Position numbers and translations under genes: made by a program. 64,000 nt of DNA from Sambucus nigra. Lineage: Eukaryota; Streptophyta; Magnoliopsida; Dipsacales; Adoxaceae. Position 1 is the stretch's first letter. Each line of letters starts with the position of its first letter. The notes under the pieces were generated by a model. That model worked only from the letters and a program-made list of their open reading frames with translations. It made no database searches and had not been told where the DNA came from. The stretch spans positions 394,156,561 to 394,220,560 of the forward strand of contig OX422208.1 of NCBI GenBank assembly GCA_949130495.1. Direction: 5' to 3'. This document shows, piece after piece, positions 43,517-56,203 of the stretch.

Positions 43517-45214
43517 ACTATTAATATAGTTTAGGTATTCATACAACCTAAGTACTTATACTATAGGTATTCACACAATCTAATGATTCGTATTGGTACG
43601 TAGTATATTTCTCTCTAATACTTTTCGTACAGTTTATTTTACTATTTATCTCTCTATCGTATTTATATGAGTATTCACACAACTTTAAATGTCTTAGTTA
43701 CCCCTTTTCTAAATTCGGAAGATAAGTCTAACTTACACTAATGGTCGATACTTCAATTTATTCGATTCGTGTAATTCATTATCCGACTCTCAAATTAATT
43801 ACGATGTTATTCACCTCAAATTCAATCTCTTCTTAAACCTCTCAATAAGACTACTTCACATCTCTCTAACAGGCCAACCATAATAAAATAAATCTGTTAT
43901 TATTATATTTACAAAGTCCTAAAGATTTCCACAACATTGATTTAGGAACACTAGGACCAAAAAGGAAATTTCATATTTAATTTAGCGAACTTAACCGATT
44001 CGACTTCCCAAGACCGAACCGATCTACTGCTCTGTAAAGACCGAAATGAACCGATGTGACTTGGATCAGATCGATCCGATGGTCTGCAACTCATCTTCTT
44101 CGTCCAGTTCATGCACTTCCTCCCATTTTCAAATACCAAACAACATTACACTATGTCAAAATCACAACTAATTATTACTAAACGTTTCTACATGATTTAG
44201 GATGGGTTTTAACGTTATAAACATGTCAATTCATCACAAAATCCAAGCAAGAATGAAATAAAACCCAAGACTTCATCAAAACCCTAGTTTTATGTTCTTC
44301 CCACATATTCAATCAAAAACCCATATTTATTTCATATTAATGATCAAGTCTCCTCTGATTATTAATCCTCTACATATGCTAAATACTTCTACATGCAGAT
44401 CCTATCCCAACATATATAAAAAAATCATTCTTTTTCTTCGAAGAACAATGATTTAACACAACAAATCTTAAAACCATATACATGGGTATTATAAATTTAT
44501 GAATATTGCAATAAACAACGTTCCTCTTTGTTGGCAGGGTCTGATTTTGTGTCTTAGGTGTTGGATTGATTGATTTCTCCTTCAATCCTCCTTCTTAGGT
44601 TGTTTGTGTGCAAGAATATGATGAAAGCTTTAAGAATTCTCCCAAGAATCTTCAAGAACTATCTCCTTTCCTTCTCTAATGGCTTCTCTGAGTTTTCTAA
44701 CCTTTAAGCCCTTGTTCCAACCTTTATAAGATGATCTAGAGTTTGTAAATTCGTAGTTCTGCCAACCCCTTAATATAAAATGACCAAAATACCCTTTTAC
44801 GGTCCCGTCTTAGTCTAAAATTGACTCGTGACTCAATTGACATCTCCGGGTATACTATTTTGACTACTTTGACATTTTCGGACTCATATGTTATCTCTAA
44901 ATTATCATCTGAGTTACTTAAGATATATTTCTAATTTCTCACCTCTAAATAGTCTACACGCGACTCTCGGTGAGATAACTTGATTTATTCCCATATCAGT
45001 CGCTATAACGTAATTTGATAATAATAAAGTATTTACTATTTGCACATAGTAAATTTCATTTCATAATATTAATCAGTATCTATCTCTCGATCAATATTTA
45101 ATAATCACAGTTATTATTAAATTACTTCACTCGCATAATATAAATAAATATATTTTTCTCAATTAATTTTTGAATTAATTAAATCTCGAATACGTAAAAG
45201 TATGGGCGGTTACA

Positions 45215-45229
45215 TACTTCCCCCCTTAC
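45215..45229 (-). other. Polypurine tract of Tekay-2
   Basis: Minus strand AAGGGGGGAAGTA is followed at once by TGTAACCGCCC, the LTR start. Confirms the minus orientation. Confidence 0.8.
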
Positions 45230-46698
45230 AAATGAATTTCTTCCTCGAAATTAGGACGTACCTGCAGTGAATAACTCTGGATACTACTCTCGCATGTTAT
45301 CCTCCCGCTCCCACGTCAAATCGTTAATATTGTGGTATCCCCACTAAACTCGTACCAATGGCACAACCTTCGATCGTAGTTTACACTCGCTACGATCTAA
45401 AATAGCCATAGGCATCTCCTTATACGAGAAGTCTAGCTGTGAATAAATCTCCTTAATGGGAACGTGCCAGAAGTCTCTCTCACTCCTCCTATATTTCTTC
45501 AGCGATGACACGTGTATCCGTTGAAGATGTTCTGGAAGTCACATTTTGTATGCTACCGGTTCTATTCTCTCTATAATAGGAAATTGTCCCACATATCTTG
45601 GTGCTAGGTTCCCTCTCTTGCCAAATCTCATGATCCCCATTATAGGAGATACTCGAACCAATACATGGTCGCTAACATCTAACTCCACATTTCTCCGGAT
45701 GGCATCGCATAACTCTTCTGCCTATTCTGATCTATTTGAATATGTCCTCGAATCAACTCAATTTTGGTAGTAGTCTCCTGAATTATCTCAGGCCCCAGTA
45801 ACCTATTGTCCCCCACCTCTAACCAGCATGCGGGTGAACGACAAGTCCTCCCATATGATGCCTTAAACGGCGTCATACCGATAGTAAATTCATAAGAGTT
45901 ATTATACACAAATTCAACCAAGGGAAGGCCTCTTTCCCACCCTCCTCCAAAATCTAGGATGCACATCCTCAACATATACTTAAGCATCAGATTCACCCTC
46001 TTAGTCTGCCCATCTGTCTATGGGTGGTATGCCGTACTCAACTGTAAATCTGTGCCCATGACCTCCTGAAAGCTTTGCCAAAAGTGTGACACAAAAATTT
46101 TGTCCCTATTAGACACAATATTTATTGGGACCCCGTGCAACTTAACAATCCTTAAAATGAATATCCGTGCGTACTGCATCGTCTCGTAGTATGTGCAAAC
46201 TAGCAAGAAGTGAGCCACCTTGGTCATACAATCCACTATCACTAATATCGACTGAAATGTAGGTAGAATAGTAATAAAGTCCATCGAGCTGCACTCCCAC
46301 TTCCACATGGGAATCTCAAGGGGTTGCAACATCCTCGAAGGCCTCTAATAATCAACTTTCACAAGCTAACGGGTAACAGACTTCGAGGCAAACTCTTCTA
46401 TGTCCCTATTCATGTCGGCCCACCAGTACTGTGTCCTCATATCCCCGTACATCTTATCCCCTCCAGGATATATAGCAAATCTATAACCCTGAGACTCCAT
46501 CATAACTTCTTGTCTCAACTCCTCATCCTCGGGCACTACCAATCTTTCATTAAAGTGCAGGCATCCCTCTGAGCTGATTGAGTAAGACTCTGCACCCTCA
46601 ACTAAAAACTCCCGCATCTTATCATGACATAATTGATCCTCGTCCTGTGCCTTCCCTACCCATATAGCAATCTCAGGAGTGATAGTAATAACTGCCAT
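45230..46698 (-). pseudogene. Tekay-2 integrase and chromodomain
   Basis: Minus strand from 46698: AIWVGKAQDEDQLCHDKMRE, a zinc-domain tail with YWWADMNRDIEEFA, then SSMDFITILP near 46270 (first catalytic Asp). The second motif near 46110 reads SNRDKIF where SDRD is usual, so Asp became Asn. The QTERVN motif near 46000 reads QTKRVNL, so the catalytic Glu became Lys. C-terminal text follows to 45679. A chromodomain is readable at about 45420-45255 (LDRSECKLRSKVVPLVRV, LTWEREDNM, YPELF), with two stops. The chromodomain is what marks chromoviruses and is thought to direct insertion to heterochromatin. Confidence 0.87.
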
Positions 46699-47960
46699 AT
46701 ACGCTCTGGAACCCTCATCTTCTTATAGAAGCTCAGTCCACATTATTTTCCATACCTCCGCTAAGTCTTCAGTAGGTTATCGACTCAATGTGTCTGCAAC
46801 CCCATTAGACTTACTAGGATGATTCTAAATATTAAAGTGGTATTCCTTCATGAATTCTAGCCACCGCCTCTTCCTCATGTTCAGATCCTGCTATGTGAAG
46901 AGATCTGAAGGGAATTTCTTAATAGATAATGTCTTCATATCCTTAATGCAAAAATGATCGCTACTAACTCGAGGTCTTGGGTAGGGTAATTCTTTTCATA
47001 GGGTTTTAGCTTCCCACACGGATAAGATATCGCCCTCTCCTCCTGATGTAACACACCCTAAGTCCTTGTAATGATGCATCAATGTAGACTCGATAATCCA
47101 CCCCACTCCTAAGCAATGCAAGTATGTGTGATGATGTCAATCGGTCCTTTAGCTCATCGAAATCCAACTGACACTGGTCGCTCAACACAAATGGTATTCC
47201 TTTACAAGTCAAGTTCATTAATGGCCCAGCAATATTAGAGAACCCCTTGATGAAGTGACGATAATATCCGGCCAACCCTAAAAAGATACAAACTTTGGTC
47301 GGTGTCGTGGGTTACCCCCACTCCCTTATCACCGGTACCTTAATCGAATCAATAGTTATGCCCATGTTGGACACAATATGGCCAGAAAACTATGCATACC
47401 AAAGCCAAAATCCACACTTGCTAAATTTGGCGTACAACTGATGGTCCCGTAACATCTGCAAAACCATACGTAAATGCTCGGTGTGCTCCTCCTCCATCCG
47501 TGAGTAAACAAGGATATCATCGATGGAGACAATCATAAAATGATCCAAAAACTCATGGAATATCGTATTCACGAGGTCCATGAACACTGCAGTCGCATTG
47601 GTGAGCCCAAATGGCATCACCCTAAGCTCGTAGGATCCATACTGTGACAGGAAAATTGTCTTAGGAACATCCTCCTCACGAATACGCAGCTAGTGGTAGC
47701 CTGACCTTAAATCGATCTTGGAGAAGTAAGTATACCCTCTCAACAGATTAAATAAGTCGTCAATCCTAGGTAACCAATACTTGTTCCATATCGTCACCTT
47801 GTTGATATCCCTATAATCTATGCACAACCAAAACGAACCATCCTTTTTCTTCACAAATAATACCGGAGCACCCCAAGGGGATGTGCTCCATCGAATGAAA
47901 CCCTAGCCCAAGCGCTACTAAATCTGCTCTCTCAGCTCCCGCATATCTGGAGGAGACATG
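46699..47960 (-). pseudogene. Tekay-2 reverse transcriptase and RNase H
   Basis: Minus strand. RT from about 47960: [40 protein letters not shown], then [20 protein letters not shown] from 47622 and [20 protein letters not shown] with both catalytic Asp near 47520. The connection follows at 47275-47006 (MAGYYRHFIKGFSNIAGPLM and YRVYIDASLQGLRV, first RNase H Asp). The RNase H remainder down to 46780 is broken, including SYFEFLKEYHFN-like text near 46840 and SNPSKSNGVADTL-like text near 46800. Confidence 0.87.
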
Positions 47961-49192
47961 ATATACGATTCTCTGGCAATCAGACTCGTCCCCAGTGCTA
48001 AGTCTATGAAAAATTCCATTTCTCGTCTCGACAACAACTCGGGTATCTCCTGGAACACATCCTCAAAATCCCTCACTACAGGAATCTAATCTAAGGGGAC
48101 AACAACCTCCTGCGAGGTCTCCTTCTATAAGTAATATAAATGAGTGCGCAATATTTCCTCGAGTATACGCATCGCCACAAGGAACATCTCCTATCCTGGA
48201 ATTGAAAACACAATAGTTCTCTCATAGCAATCTACCATCGTTCTGTAACCTGCTAACTAATCCATACCTAGAATCATATCATAACCCTCCATGCCTAACA
48301 CTGGAAGATCTTCCACTAGAATCAGTCTCCCAATCATAATATTGACTTCTCTACAAATCGAATGTATCAACGAACCACTACCCATCGATGACTCAACTCA
48401 CATAAGGAGATTGTCGATTGTCTCTAATAACCACGCGGATTGTGCAAATCTAGTCTTAATAAATGAATGCGATGCTCTAGTATCAAAAAGTATTCTACCC
48501 TCGGACCAGTCGATAAAAAATGTACCCTCTAGTATAGGTGAAACCTATGGTGATGGAGGCATCTATATATCCCGGACGTTATACACATGCTCATAGTGCA
48601 TCGGGCACTGCTGCTACTTCTGTGGGGGCAGTGCTAGTGCTGGATCTATTAGAGCCTACTGACCCTATTGGGAACCTTAACGTTATACCCCATTTTGCTA
48701 TGGACAAGTTATACTCTTGTGACCCTGCTAGACACATGTGAAGCACTGACCCTGGTACTATCTCTGCCCCTGGCCTTCACGTTATCCCTGATGGCCCTGA
48801 CCTTACTGGCCACCCCATGGTTCCCTCAGCCCTGATGGACCTGAGGAACCTACTGCTGTTGGGGACCCTGTTGGCCTTTCCTATCTGATCGGTGCCCACT
48901 AAATCTGAACCTCTTAGTAGAGTTCCCTTACCGGTAGTTTTCCCCTGTGTACCCATTGTCTCCTATTTCTAGGGTGGTTCCCCACTAACACTACTCCCCC
49001 CGACCTTACCCTATTGGCTAGGCTTTACAGCCCTCTTGCTTCCCATCATATGGAAGCGATAATCCAGACAGTGTAATAGTGCGACATTAACAACATCCGT
49101 GTAAGTCATCATCGCAGGATTACCAATCAACTGTTGCCTGATCCCCTAGGCCAAACCATCCATGAACCTAAACTTTAGGCTCCCACACTGCA
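47961..49192 (-). pseudogene. Tekay-2 protease and gag C-terminal part
   Basis: Minus strand. Gag C-terminal text from 49190: LIGNPAMMTYTDVVNVALLH. A zinc knuckle near 48735-48690 reads CFTC, a stop, QGHKSITC, which is a full CCHC apart from one TAG. The protease near 48505-48440 reads RILFDTRASHSFIKTRF, where the active-site DTGA is now DTRA. The gag N-terminal part, start codon and PBS are missing: gag runs straight into LTR sequence at about 49193. Confidence 0.78.
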
Positions 49193-51976
49193 TTCATATC
49201 ATCATTATCGAAAACCTTTTAATTACTAACCACCTAAGTGAAATTAGACCTGTGCCAAATTATATATTTCTTTAAAACATATCAATATAACAATACAGAA
49301 ACTAATTTAAACATTCACAATACTAATGTCCAAACCATCACAATATGTGAATGAATAAAGGTTTGCGGAAGAAACCATCGGCCAAAATCCCCAAACTAAA
49401 AACCATTAATATGAAAAGAAAATAAATAGCTGAAAACTGACAATGGAAAAGATGTCCATACATGGAACATAAAATGAGATCCTAAACTAGATCTGAATGG
49501 AGGAATCATCTAATCAAATCAATCCTATCAGCGTCCACACCGCTACAACTCCGAGTCCCTGGAATGAAGTCAAGCTTGTCATCCCTATGGATGGACACCA
49601 AAAATGTTTTTGAAAATATTTTATAGCAAGTGTTAGTACACAAAACATTTTAAAAATATTTAGCAAACGTTTATTATAATGTTCAAATCGGTTATTTATT
49701 ACATATGTTAGGTTATCGTACACTCTCTTGAGTTTACTAACCCCTCATCTATTGTACATGCCTGAGGTTCAATACTTAGCCCAACTAGCTATACTAACCA
49801 AGCTAACTAGACTAGAATATCATCTGAACTTATCTATTAGCCTATGTTCCCCGTACCACCCATATAGTACATTATTTTCACTAGTGTACCAAATACAAGT
49901 TATTTCTCATGAAACACTTACATAGGTTATGATCGATTAAGTTTCCCTTCTTAATTCGTCTTTTAGATGTATATCCGTAAATATAACATCTACAATTCTA
50001 TTACCTCACCCAGTAGGACATCATAAGGTATATATATTTCGCACACAATATATATACCATAAGGATTATTGGTCCGGATAACCATTTACCCCAATTATCC
50101 TGTCATTTACATTGGTTGGGATATCCCCTGACCCCAATGTAAATGTTATGCATATGTATATTGGCCTGAATTTTCCATCGACCCCAATATTATTTATTTT
50201 CGATTTGGTCCGGATAATCACCAACCCCAAATTCGAACTTTCATGTATTGGTTTGGATATTGATCGACCCCAATACTATTAATACACTTTAGGTATTCAC
50301 ACAACCTAAGTACTTATACTATATGTATTCACATAACCTAATGATTCATATTGGTACGTAGTATATTTCTCTCTAATACTTTCCCTACATTTTATTTTAC
50401 GATTTTTCTCACTATCGTATTTATATGAGTATTCACATAACTCTAAAGGTCTTAGTTACCCCTTTTCTAAATTAGGTAGATAAGTATAACTTACACTACT
50501 CGTTGATACATCAATATATTCGATTCACGTAATTCTTTCTCCGACTCTCAAATTAATTACGATGTCATTCACTTAGAATTCAATCTCGCCATAAACCTCT
50601 CAATAAGACAACTTCAAATTTCTTTAATAGGCCAACCATAATATAATAAATATCCTATTATTTTTTTTAAAAAGGCCTAAATATTTCCAGAACATCGATT
50701 TAGGAACACTAGGTCAAAAAAGGAAATTTCATATTTAATTTAGGGAATAAAATCAATCCGACTTCCCAACACCGAACCCGTCCGCTATTCTGTAAAGACC
50801 GAACCAAACCGATGTGACCTGGACTGGACCGGTCCGATGGTCTGAAACTCGTCTTCTTCGTCCAGTTCATGCATTTTCCCCCATTTTCAAATACCAAACT
50901 CACATTACACTATTGCAAAATCGTAACTAATTATTTCTAACCATTTCTACATTCATTAGGATGGTTTTTAACGTTCTGAACATATCAATTCATCACAAAA
51001 TTAAACCAAGAACGAATTAAAACCCAATACTTCATCAAAACCCTAGTTTTATGTTCTTCCCACATATTCAATCAAAAACCCAGATTTATTTTTTATTAAT
51101 GATCAAGTCTCCTCTAATTATTAATCCTCTACATGTTAAATCATTCTACATGAAGATCATATACCAACATGTATAAAAATCATTCTTTTTTCTTCCAAAA
51201 CATTGATTTAACACAACAAATCTTAAAACCCTATCCATGAATATTACAACTTCATGAATATTGCAATAAAAAATTTGCCTCTTCATTGGTAGGTTCTGAT
51301 TTCGTGGCTTAAGTGTTAGGTTGATTGATTTCTCCTTCAATCCTCCTTCCTAGGTTTTTTGCGTGCAAGAATACGATGAAAGCTTGTACAATTCTCCCAA
51401 TAATCTTCAAGAACTCTCTCATTTCCTTCTCTAATGGTATCTCTAATTTTTCTAACCTCTAAGCCCTCGTCTCCAACCCTTATAAGCTGTTATAGAGTTT
51501 TTAAATTCGTTGGTCTCCTAACCCCTTAATAGAAAATTACCAAAATAACCTCCTATGGTCCCATTTTAGTCTAAAATTGCCCCGTGACTCAATTGACATC
51601 TCCGAGTATATTATTTTAACTACTTTGATCGTTCCGGACTCATTCGTGACCTATAAGTTATCATCTGAGTTACTTGCGATATATTTCTTATTTCTCACCT
51701 CTAAATAGTCTACACACGACTCCCGACGAGATAACTCTATTACGCCCATATCACTCAATATGACGTAATTTGATAATAATAAACTATTTACTATTCCCAC
51801 TTTGTAAATTTCAATTCATAATATTAATCAGTATTAATCCCTCGATTAATATTCAATAATCACAGTTATTATTAAATCACATTAAATTCACTCGCGAAAT
51901 ATAAATAAACGTATGTTTCCTTAATTAATTTGCAAATTAATCAAATCTCGAATATGTAAAAGTACGGGGTATTACA
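49193..51976 (-). repeat. 5' LTR of Tekay-2, missing its inner end
   Basis: Aligns with 42367-45214 but lacks the first 76 bp on its left, together with the PBS and gag start. It ends ACGGGGTATTACA at 51976. Ordinary LTR contents; small ORFs at 49514-49925 and 50709-51340 have equivalents in the other LTR and are not genes. Confidence 0.83.
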
Positions 51977-51981
51977 TAATA

Positions 51982-53657
51982 TTATTATAAACAGTATATG
52001 GAAAATGTTTATGTTAGAGTTCAATGGGGATTTTTTCAAAGTTTTAAGAGGTTTTGGATTTTGGGAAAGGAGGATTGACCTTATTTAGAGATGTACATGT
52101 CTCAAAAAAATGGTTTTCAATTTTAATCAATGGCCATCCCTACGGTTTCTTTAAATCATCAAAAAGAGTAAGATTAGGGGATCCAGTATCCCTAATTTTG
52201 TTCATCTTTGCAGCAAAATATTTGAGCAAAGGTCTTAATATGTCAATGATCCAAGGAAAATTAAACCAGTCTACCTGCTAAGTGGAAGCCCATTAATTTC
52301 TCATTTAGCATATATTGATCATGGGGTAATTTTCTCTAGAGTAGACGGGAAAATAATTTCAAACTAAATGACTTTTTTGACCAAGTACTATATCATTTCT
52401 TGGTTGAAAATAAATATGCAAAAAAGTATCTTCACAATTTATTCAAAATAATTCTTCGAGTTCTTGGAATAAGATTGTTAATTGTTTAGGTCTTAAATAT
52501 AAAGAATTACCCATTAAATAATTGAGTTGTCCTTTTTTTAAAGGCGGGAACAAGATTAAATTGTATGACAGTTTGATTGCTTCATTGAGGAGTAAAATTG
52601 AAGGATGGTAGTCTATATTTCTTTCAAGGTATGGAAAGTATGTTGTTATAAAACATCTGCTCTCATATATTCCCTCTTATCTTTTGGCATCCATTTATCC
52701 TCCCAAATAAGTTGTCAACATGATTCACTCCATGTTAAAAAAGTTTTTTGGGGGGTAGAAACGAAGATCGGAGTTGAAAGAAGCAGTGGATATGGAAACC
52801 TACCAATTCAAGGTTTTTTCATATTCCTCTACTTATGAAATTATGGAGAATTATTTTTCCACTTCTATAGTTCTAACAAACATTTGGGACAAACTTATTC
52901 ATAATAAAGAGTCAATAAATATGTGGAAAATCCTAAATAATTGTATGCCCCTTGATGAGAACAATAAAGAATTGAGAATTAGGTTAGCTTCTAGATGCAA
53001 AGCAGGCCTTTATTATGAATCTATTCCTTATATTTTCTTAGAATGTAAAGATATTAATCAAGTGTGGGAGTTCTTCCTGATTTCATGGGAATTTATTTTG
53101 ATAGAACTAGCATATCATCAATTCTTTTGAGTTGGTGGATTAAAGCAGGCCCTAAAGGTTATTTGAAATTACTTGGCAAAGTCATTCCTAATATAGTATC
53201 TTGGGAGATATAGAAAAGAAGGAATTTGTCTTTATATGAAGTAGTCCCATCTAAATATCATTTTATTATTAATCAATCCATTCTTTAGATATCAAATATT
53301 TGCCAATGCATTAGATTTGTAAATAGCTATAAATGTTTTGATGATATAATTAAGGAGGTGTTTAATTTGTCTTTTAAAGAGAAGAAGAAGAGTCTATTTA
53401 ATGGAGATTCCCTTCAAAAAAATAAGTTCAAGTTAAATGTATATGGGGAGTCTCAAGGAAATCTAGGGCATAGTGGTTACGTAGGAATTCTAAGAGATGA
53501 ATGCGATGAGATGATATTTGCTTATGCTAAGTTAGAAGGAATCTCAACAAATTCAATGGTTGAGCTTATGGGATTGATCATGGGGATCAAATTATGCCTT
53601 AAGTTTAATATTAAGGCTATTCATATTGCATTAGATTCAACATTTTTGTTACTTTAA
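51982..53657 (+). pseudogene. LINE ORF2, RT end, zinc part and RNase H
   Basis: RT resumes with FSILINGHPYGFFKSSKRVR from 52096, then LGDPVSLILFIFAAKYLSKG. The catalytic FADD box near 52303-52325 reads AYIDHGVIFS, so one Asp is gone. Later text, KYLGCPFFKGGNKIKLYDSL near 52515, continues to a Cys/His-rich part ending LASRCKAGLYYESIPYIFLE (52980-53045). An RNase H of the plant L1 type is open at 53358-53657: NSMVELMGLIMGIKLCLKFN and IALDS. Its first motif reads NVYGES where NTDGA is usual, so the first Asp is lost. An RNase H at this place is a known trait of plant L1 elements. Confidence 0.85.
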
Positions 53658-54146
53658 TTAATAGGGATTAGAACCTCCTTGGAGACTCAAAACTTGCATT
53701 AAAGAAATCATGTCAAACCTAAAACTTGTAAAGTTTACATTATCTCATTTTTTTAGGGAATCTAATATGGTGGTTGATTGTTTAGTAATATTGGTATTAC
53801 CTTATCTTCTTTTCAAATTTATGAGGACTTTATGGATCTTCCTATGTTTGTTAGAGGTGAATGTAAGTTAGACACTATGGAATGTAAATATATTATAACT
53901 TGCACTAAAGTTTCTTAAATTTTATGTTTTGGTAGGATATCTATAATGGGACTGAGATAAAACCCCAATTTTATATTTTATGTTGATGGCTTTAGTTATT
54001 AAATCCCCAGAGAATTTTAGTGTTAGTAAGTTACCATTGAGATTGTAATTGCCACTTTGGAGAGGTTTTTTATCCTTTAGATTAATAATATGTGTGGGGG
54101 TACTCTCCCTCTTCCGTAAAAAAATTAAAAACTAAATATTAAAAAA
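53658..54146 (+). other. LINE 3' end and A-rich tail
   Basis: Remaining RNase H traces (near 53745-53790, VVDCL) and a 3' UTR with GTGTGGGGGTACTCTCCCTC near 54090, followed by three A-runs up to the target duplication at 54147. The A-rich end is the priming side of a LINE. Confidence 0.8.
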
Positions 54147-54830
54147 AACTTGACCTTTAACTCGTAAAAATCTTATTGGAAAAACTCGTCCCAAATAAAT
54201 GTCACCCCCATATTTTTCAATTTCATTAAATGACTATCTATCTTCGAGAACCACTGGATGTACTGACGATAGTAGTAGGACAATCCTAGGAAACTAAGGA
54301 CCACCATAGGTGTCATGGGTTGTCCCCACTCTGTCACTACCGATACCTTACTTGGGTCCACTAAAATCCCTGCCTCTAACGCAATATGACCGTTGAATTT
54401 TTCCTCTCTCAAACATATCCACACTTGTCGAACTTATCATAGATCTAATGGTCTCGTCATGTTTATAAGACTATTCATGGATGCTTAGCATGTTCATCTG
54501 TAGCTCGACAATATATCAAGATGTCATCCACTAACATAATGAAAATTTGATCCAATAACTCCCTCAACACCCGGTTCATCAAGTTAATAAATATCGTTGG
54601 TGCGTTGGTTAGCCGAAAATCATAAAATCATAATAACTATATCTCATAAAAATGGTGTCTTCAAAATATCCTTCACCTGAATCCTTAACTGATGGTACCT
54701 CGGCCTCAAATCATTCTTTAAAAAGTACGAAGATCCCCTCAACTCGTCAAGCATGTCATCAATACGGGGTAACATCTCATTGAATACATTACAAAACTCA
54801 CTAACAGTCAAAATAAAGTCCAAAAACACA
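54147..54830 (-). pseudogene. Tekay-1 reverse transcriptase
   Basis: Minus strand. Text at 54829-54644 ([31 protein letters not shown]) is the RT palm start; the VMPFGL region near 54620 is decayed; the catalytic box near 54530 is only partly readable. The connection at 54424-54173 (EWGQPMTPMVVLSFLGLSYY, FIWDEFF) leads into the LINE. Across the LINE the reading goes on at 39019 in the RNase H connection (LKVKLT, PCG), in the right order and spacing. Confidence 0.82.
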
Positions 54831-56203
54831 GTGACTCCTTCATAAGTGTCTTAATTAATGTAATAAAAATGCGTGCTTGACCCTCCATCCTGGAGAGACA
54901 TCACAAATAAGTACATATCCTTCCATGGAATGGTAAAGACGATAGACCTCCCAAAATAATCCACACAAGCATGGTAAGTATCAAAACAATGGTCCCCATG
55001 ATGACGTCATACTCCGACATGTATAAAATTAGTAATTTGACTATAAAATCAAGTCTACCAATATCCACTCATATCCATTTACGCACAAAACGAATAGGAA
55101 ATTAAAACTACCATACCTAAAGATCGATCAAGGGTATTACTAAAAAATCAATGTGATGCACAAGTGTAAAATGCATCCCACATGACCAAAAAAAGGAAAC
55201 ATACCCTCAACTTCCTCAATTGGTGTTTGTGCATCCCTACGAGTGATGTGGTACCATACTGTAATGGTGGTTATCTATATGGCTTAGATAGTGTTGTCAG
55301 TATTATTGTCACCACAACAAACAATGGAGCTAAAAAAATTTGAAATTGTCCCTGGCATGCCTGATACCCATGCTGATCTCCCTCCTCTAGAGCGCCCTGA
55401 TTAACCTTAGGGCACCTCTTAGATACGTGTACAGCCTCACTGTACGTGAAATGATAGCCGTGGAATTGGCATCTACCCTAATGCTATCCCAATTGGCCTT
55501 GTTGGCCATGACCCTGCTATCCTTAGCCCTTTTCGCCTTTAACATGTTTTTTATTATCCCTATTAAGACTACTATTATAGGACCTTGTGGACCTTATGGT
55601 CATTATAACCCGTACGCTTCTTATAATACTTAAACTAACTGAGGCCCCTTAGACTACTGATCCCCCTACATGCTACCCTATATTTATCGTGTCCTACTAA
55701 CTCGACGAATATCTATTAGTCCTCTTCTCGCCCTTCCCCTTTTGAAACGCTCGATAGTCCTACCAGTGTAATAAAGAGACATTCAACACCTACATATAAG
55801 TGGTAAAATTTGGGTTCCCCCAAAGTGTCTCCTTGGTACACCAAGTCAACCCGAATATGAACTTCTCTATATTCTTCTCTTCTGTGTCAACATCATTTAG
55901 AGAAAACAATGAATGGCTCGTAAACTCCTGCTCATATTTTTAAATAGTGTATCTCCCATGAGTTAGACTCAAAATCATATCATATTCTCACCCCTGATGG
56001 CTAGTGGGAAGTTCTTGTTATCAAACTTGACCTAAAAATCTGTGATAGTCATCATTTCCTTCTCATAAGTCGTGGTGATTGACTCCCACCAATGTGAAGA
56101 CACTCCTACTATCTCGAAATTTTCCAATATTTTCTTATGGACCTCTATACACTCTTTATTCCTCAACTATCTTTGGATGTCCTTCCTTTTCTAGTGTGTA
56201 ACT
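54831..56203 (-). pseudogene. Tekay-1 protease and gag
   Basis: Minus strand. The protease site near 55165-55145 reads FYTCASH where FDTGASH is expected, so the catalytic Asp is Tyr and Gly is Cys. The zinc knuckle near 55445-55410 reads YHFTYSEAVHVSKRC with both leading Cys changed to Tyr (TGT to TAT transitions). The gag core near 55960-55780 shows YEQEFTSHSLFSLNDVDTEE and KFIFGLTWCTKETLWGNPNF. The gag start and PBS are not found; the reading fades at about 56200. Confidence 0.68.

Larger units (their letters stand above)
42291..45214 (-). repeat. 3' LTR of Tekay-2 (2924 bp)
   Basis: From TGTGACACCCCGTC to GGGCGGTTACA. Contains a (TA)n microsatellite absent from the other LTR (about 42453-42528), a five-fold tandem motif (43311-43516), and near 44030-44100 a block with repeated CCGAACCGAT and GATCGATCC. 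Short ORFs inside have no counterpart of note. Confidence 0.85.
42286..51981 (-). mobile_element. Tekay-like chromovirus Tekay-2 (minus strand)
   Basis: Element body 42291-51976 with the perfect 5-bp target duplication TAATA at 42286-42290 and 51977-51981. The outer ends TGTGACACCCCGTC and ACGGGGTATTACA are inverted. Reading the minus strand from right: 5' LTR remnant, gag, protease, RT, RNase H, integrase, chromodomain, PPT, 3' LTR. It inserted into the RT of the LINE. LTR copies differ at roughly one base in nine over 180 bp compared by eye (42960 against 49728), so it is old; it carries many stops. Confidence 0.92.
39034..54146 (+). mobile_element. L1-type LINE, split by Tekay-2
   Basis: Two parts, 39034-42290 and 51982-54146, form one plus-strand LINE of about 5.4 kb. 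AACTTGATCTTTAA at 39020-39033 and AACTTGACCTTTAA at 54147-54160 are a 14-bp target duplication with one mismatch. The 3' end is A-rich, as expected. ORF1, endonuclease, RT, a zinc-binding C-terminal part and an RNase H come in the order known for plant L1 elements. It inserted into Tekay-1 between RT and RNase H. Confidence 0.9.
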
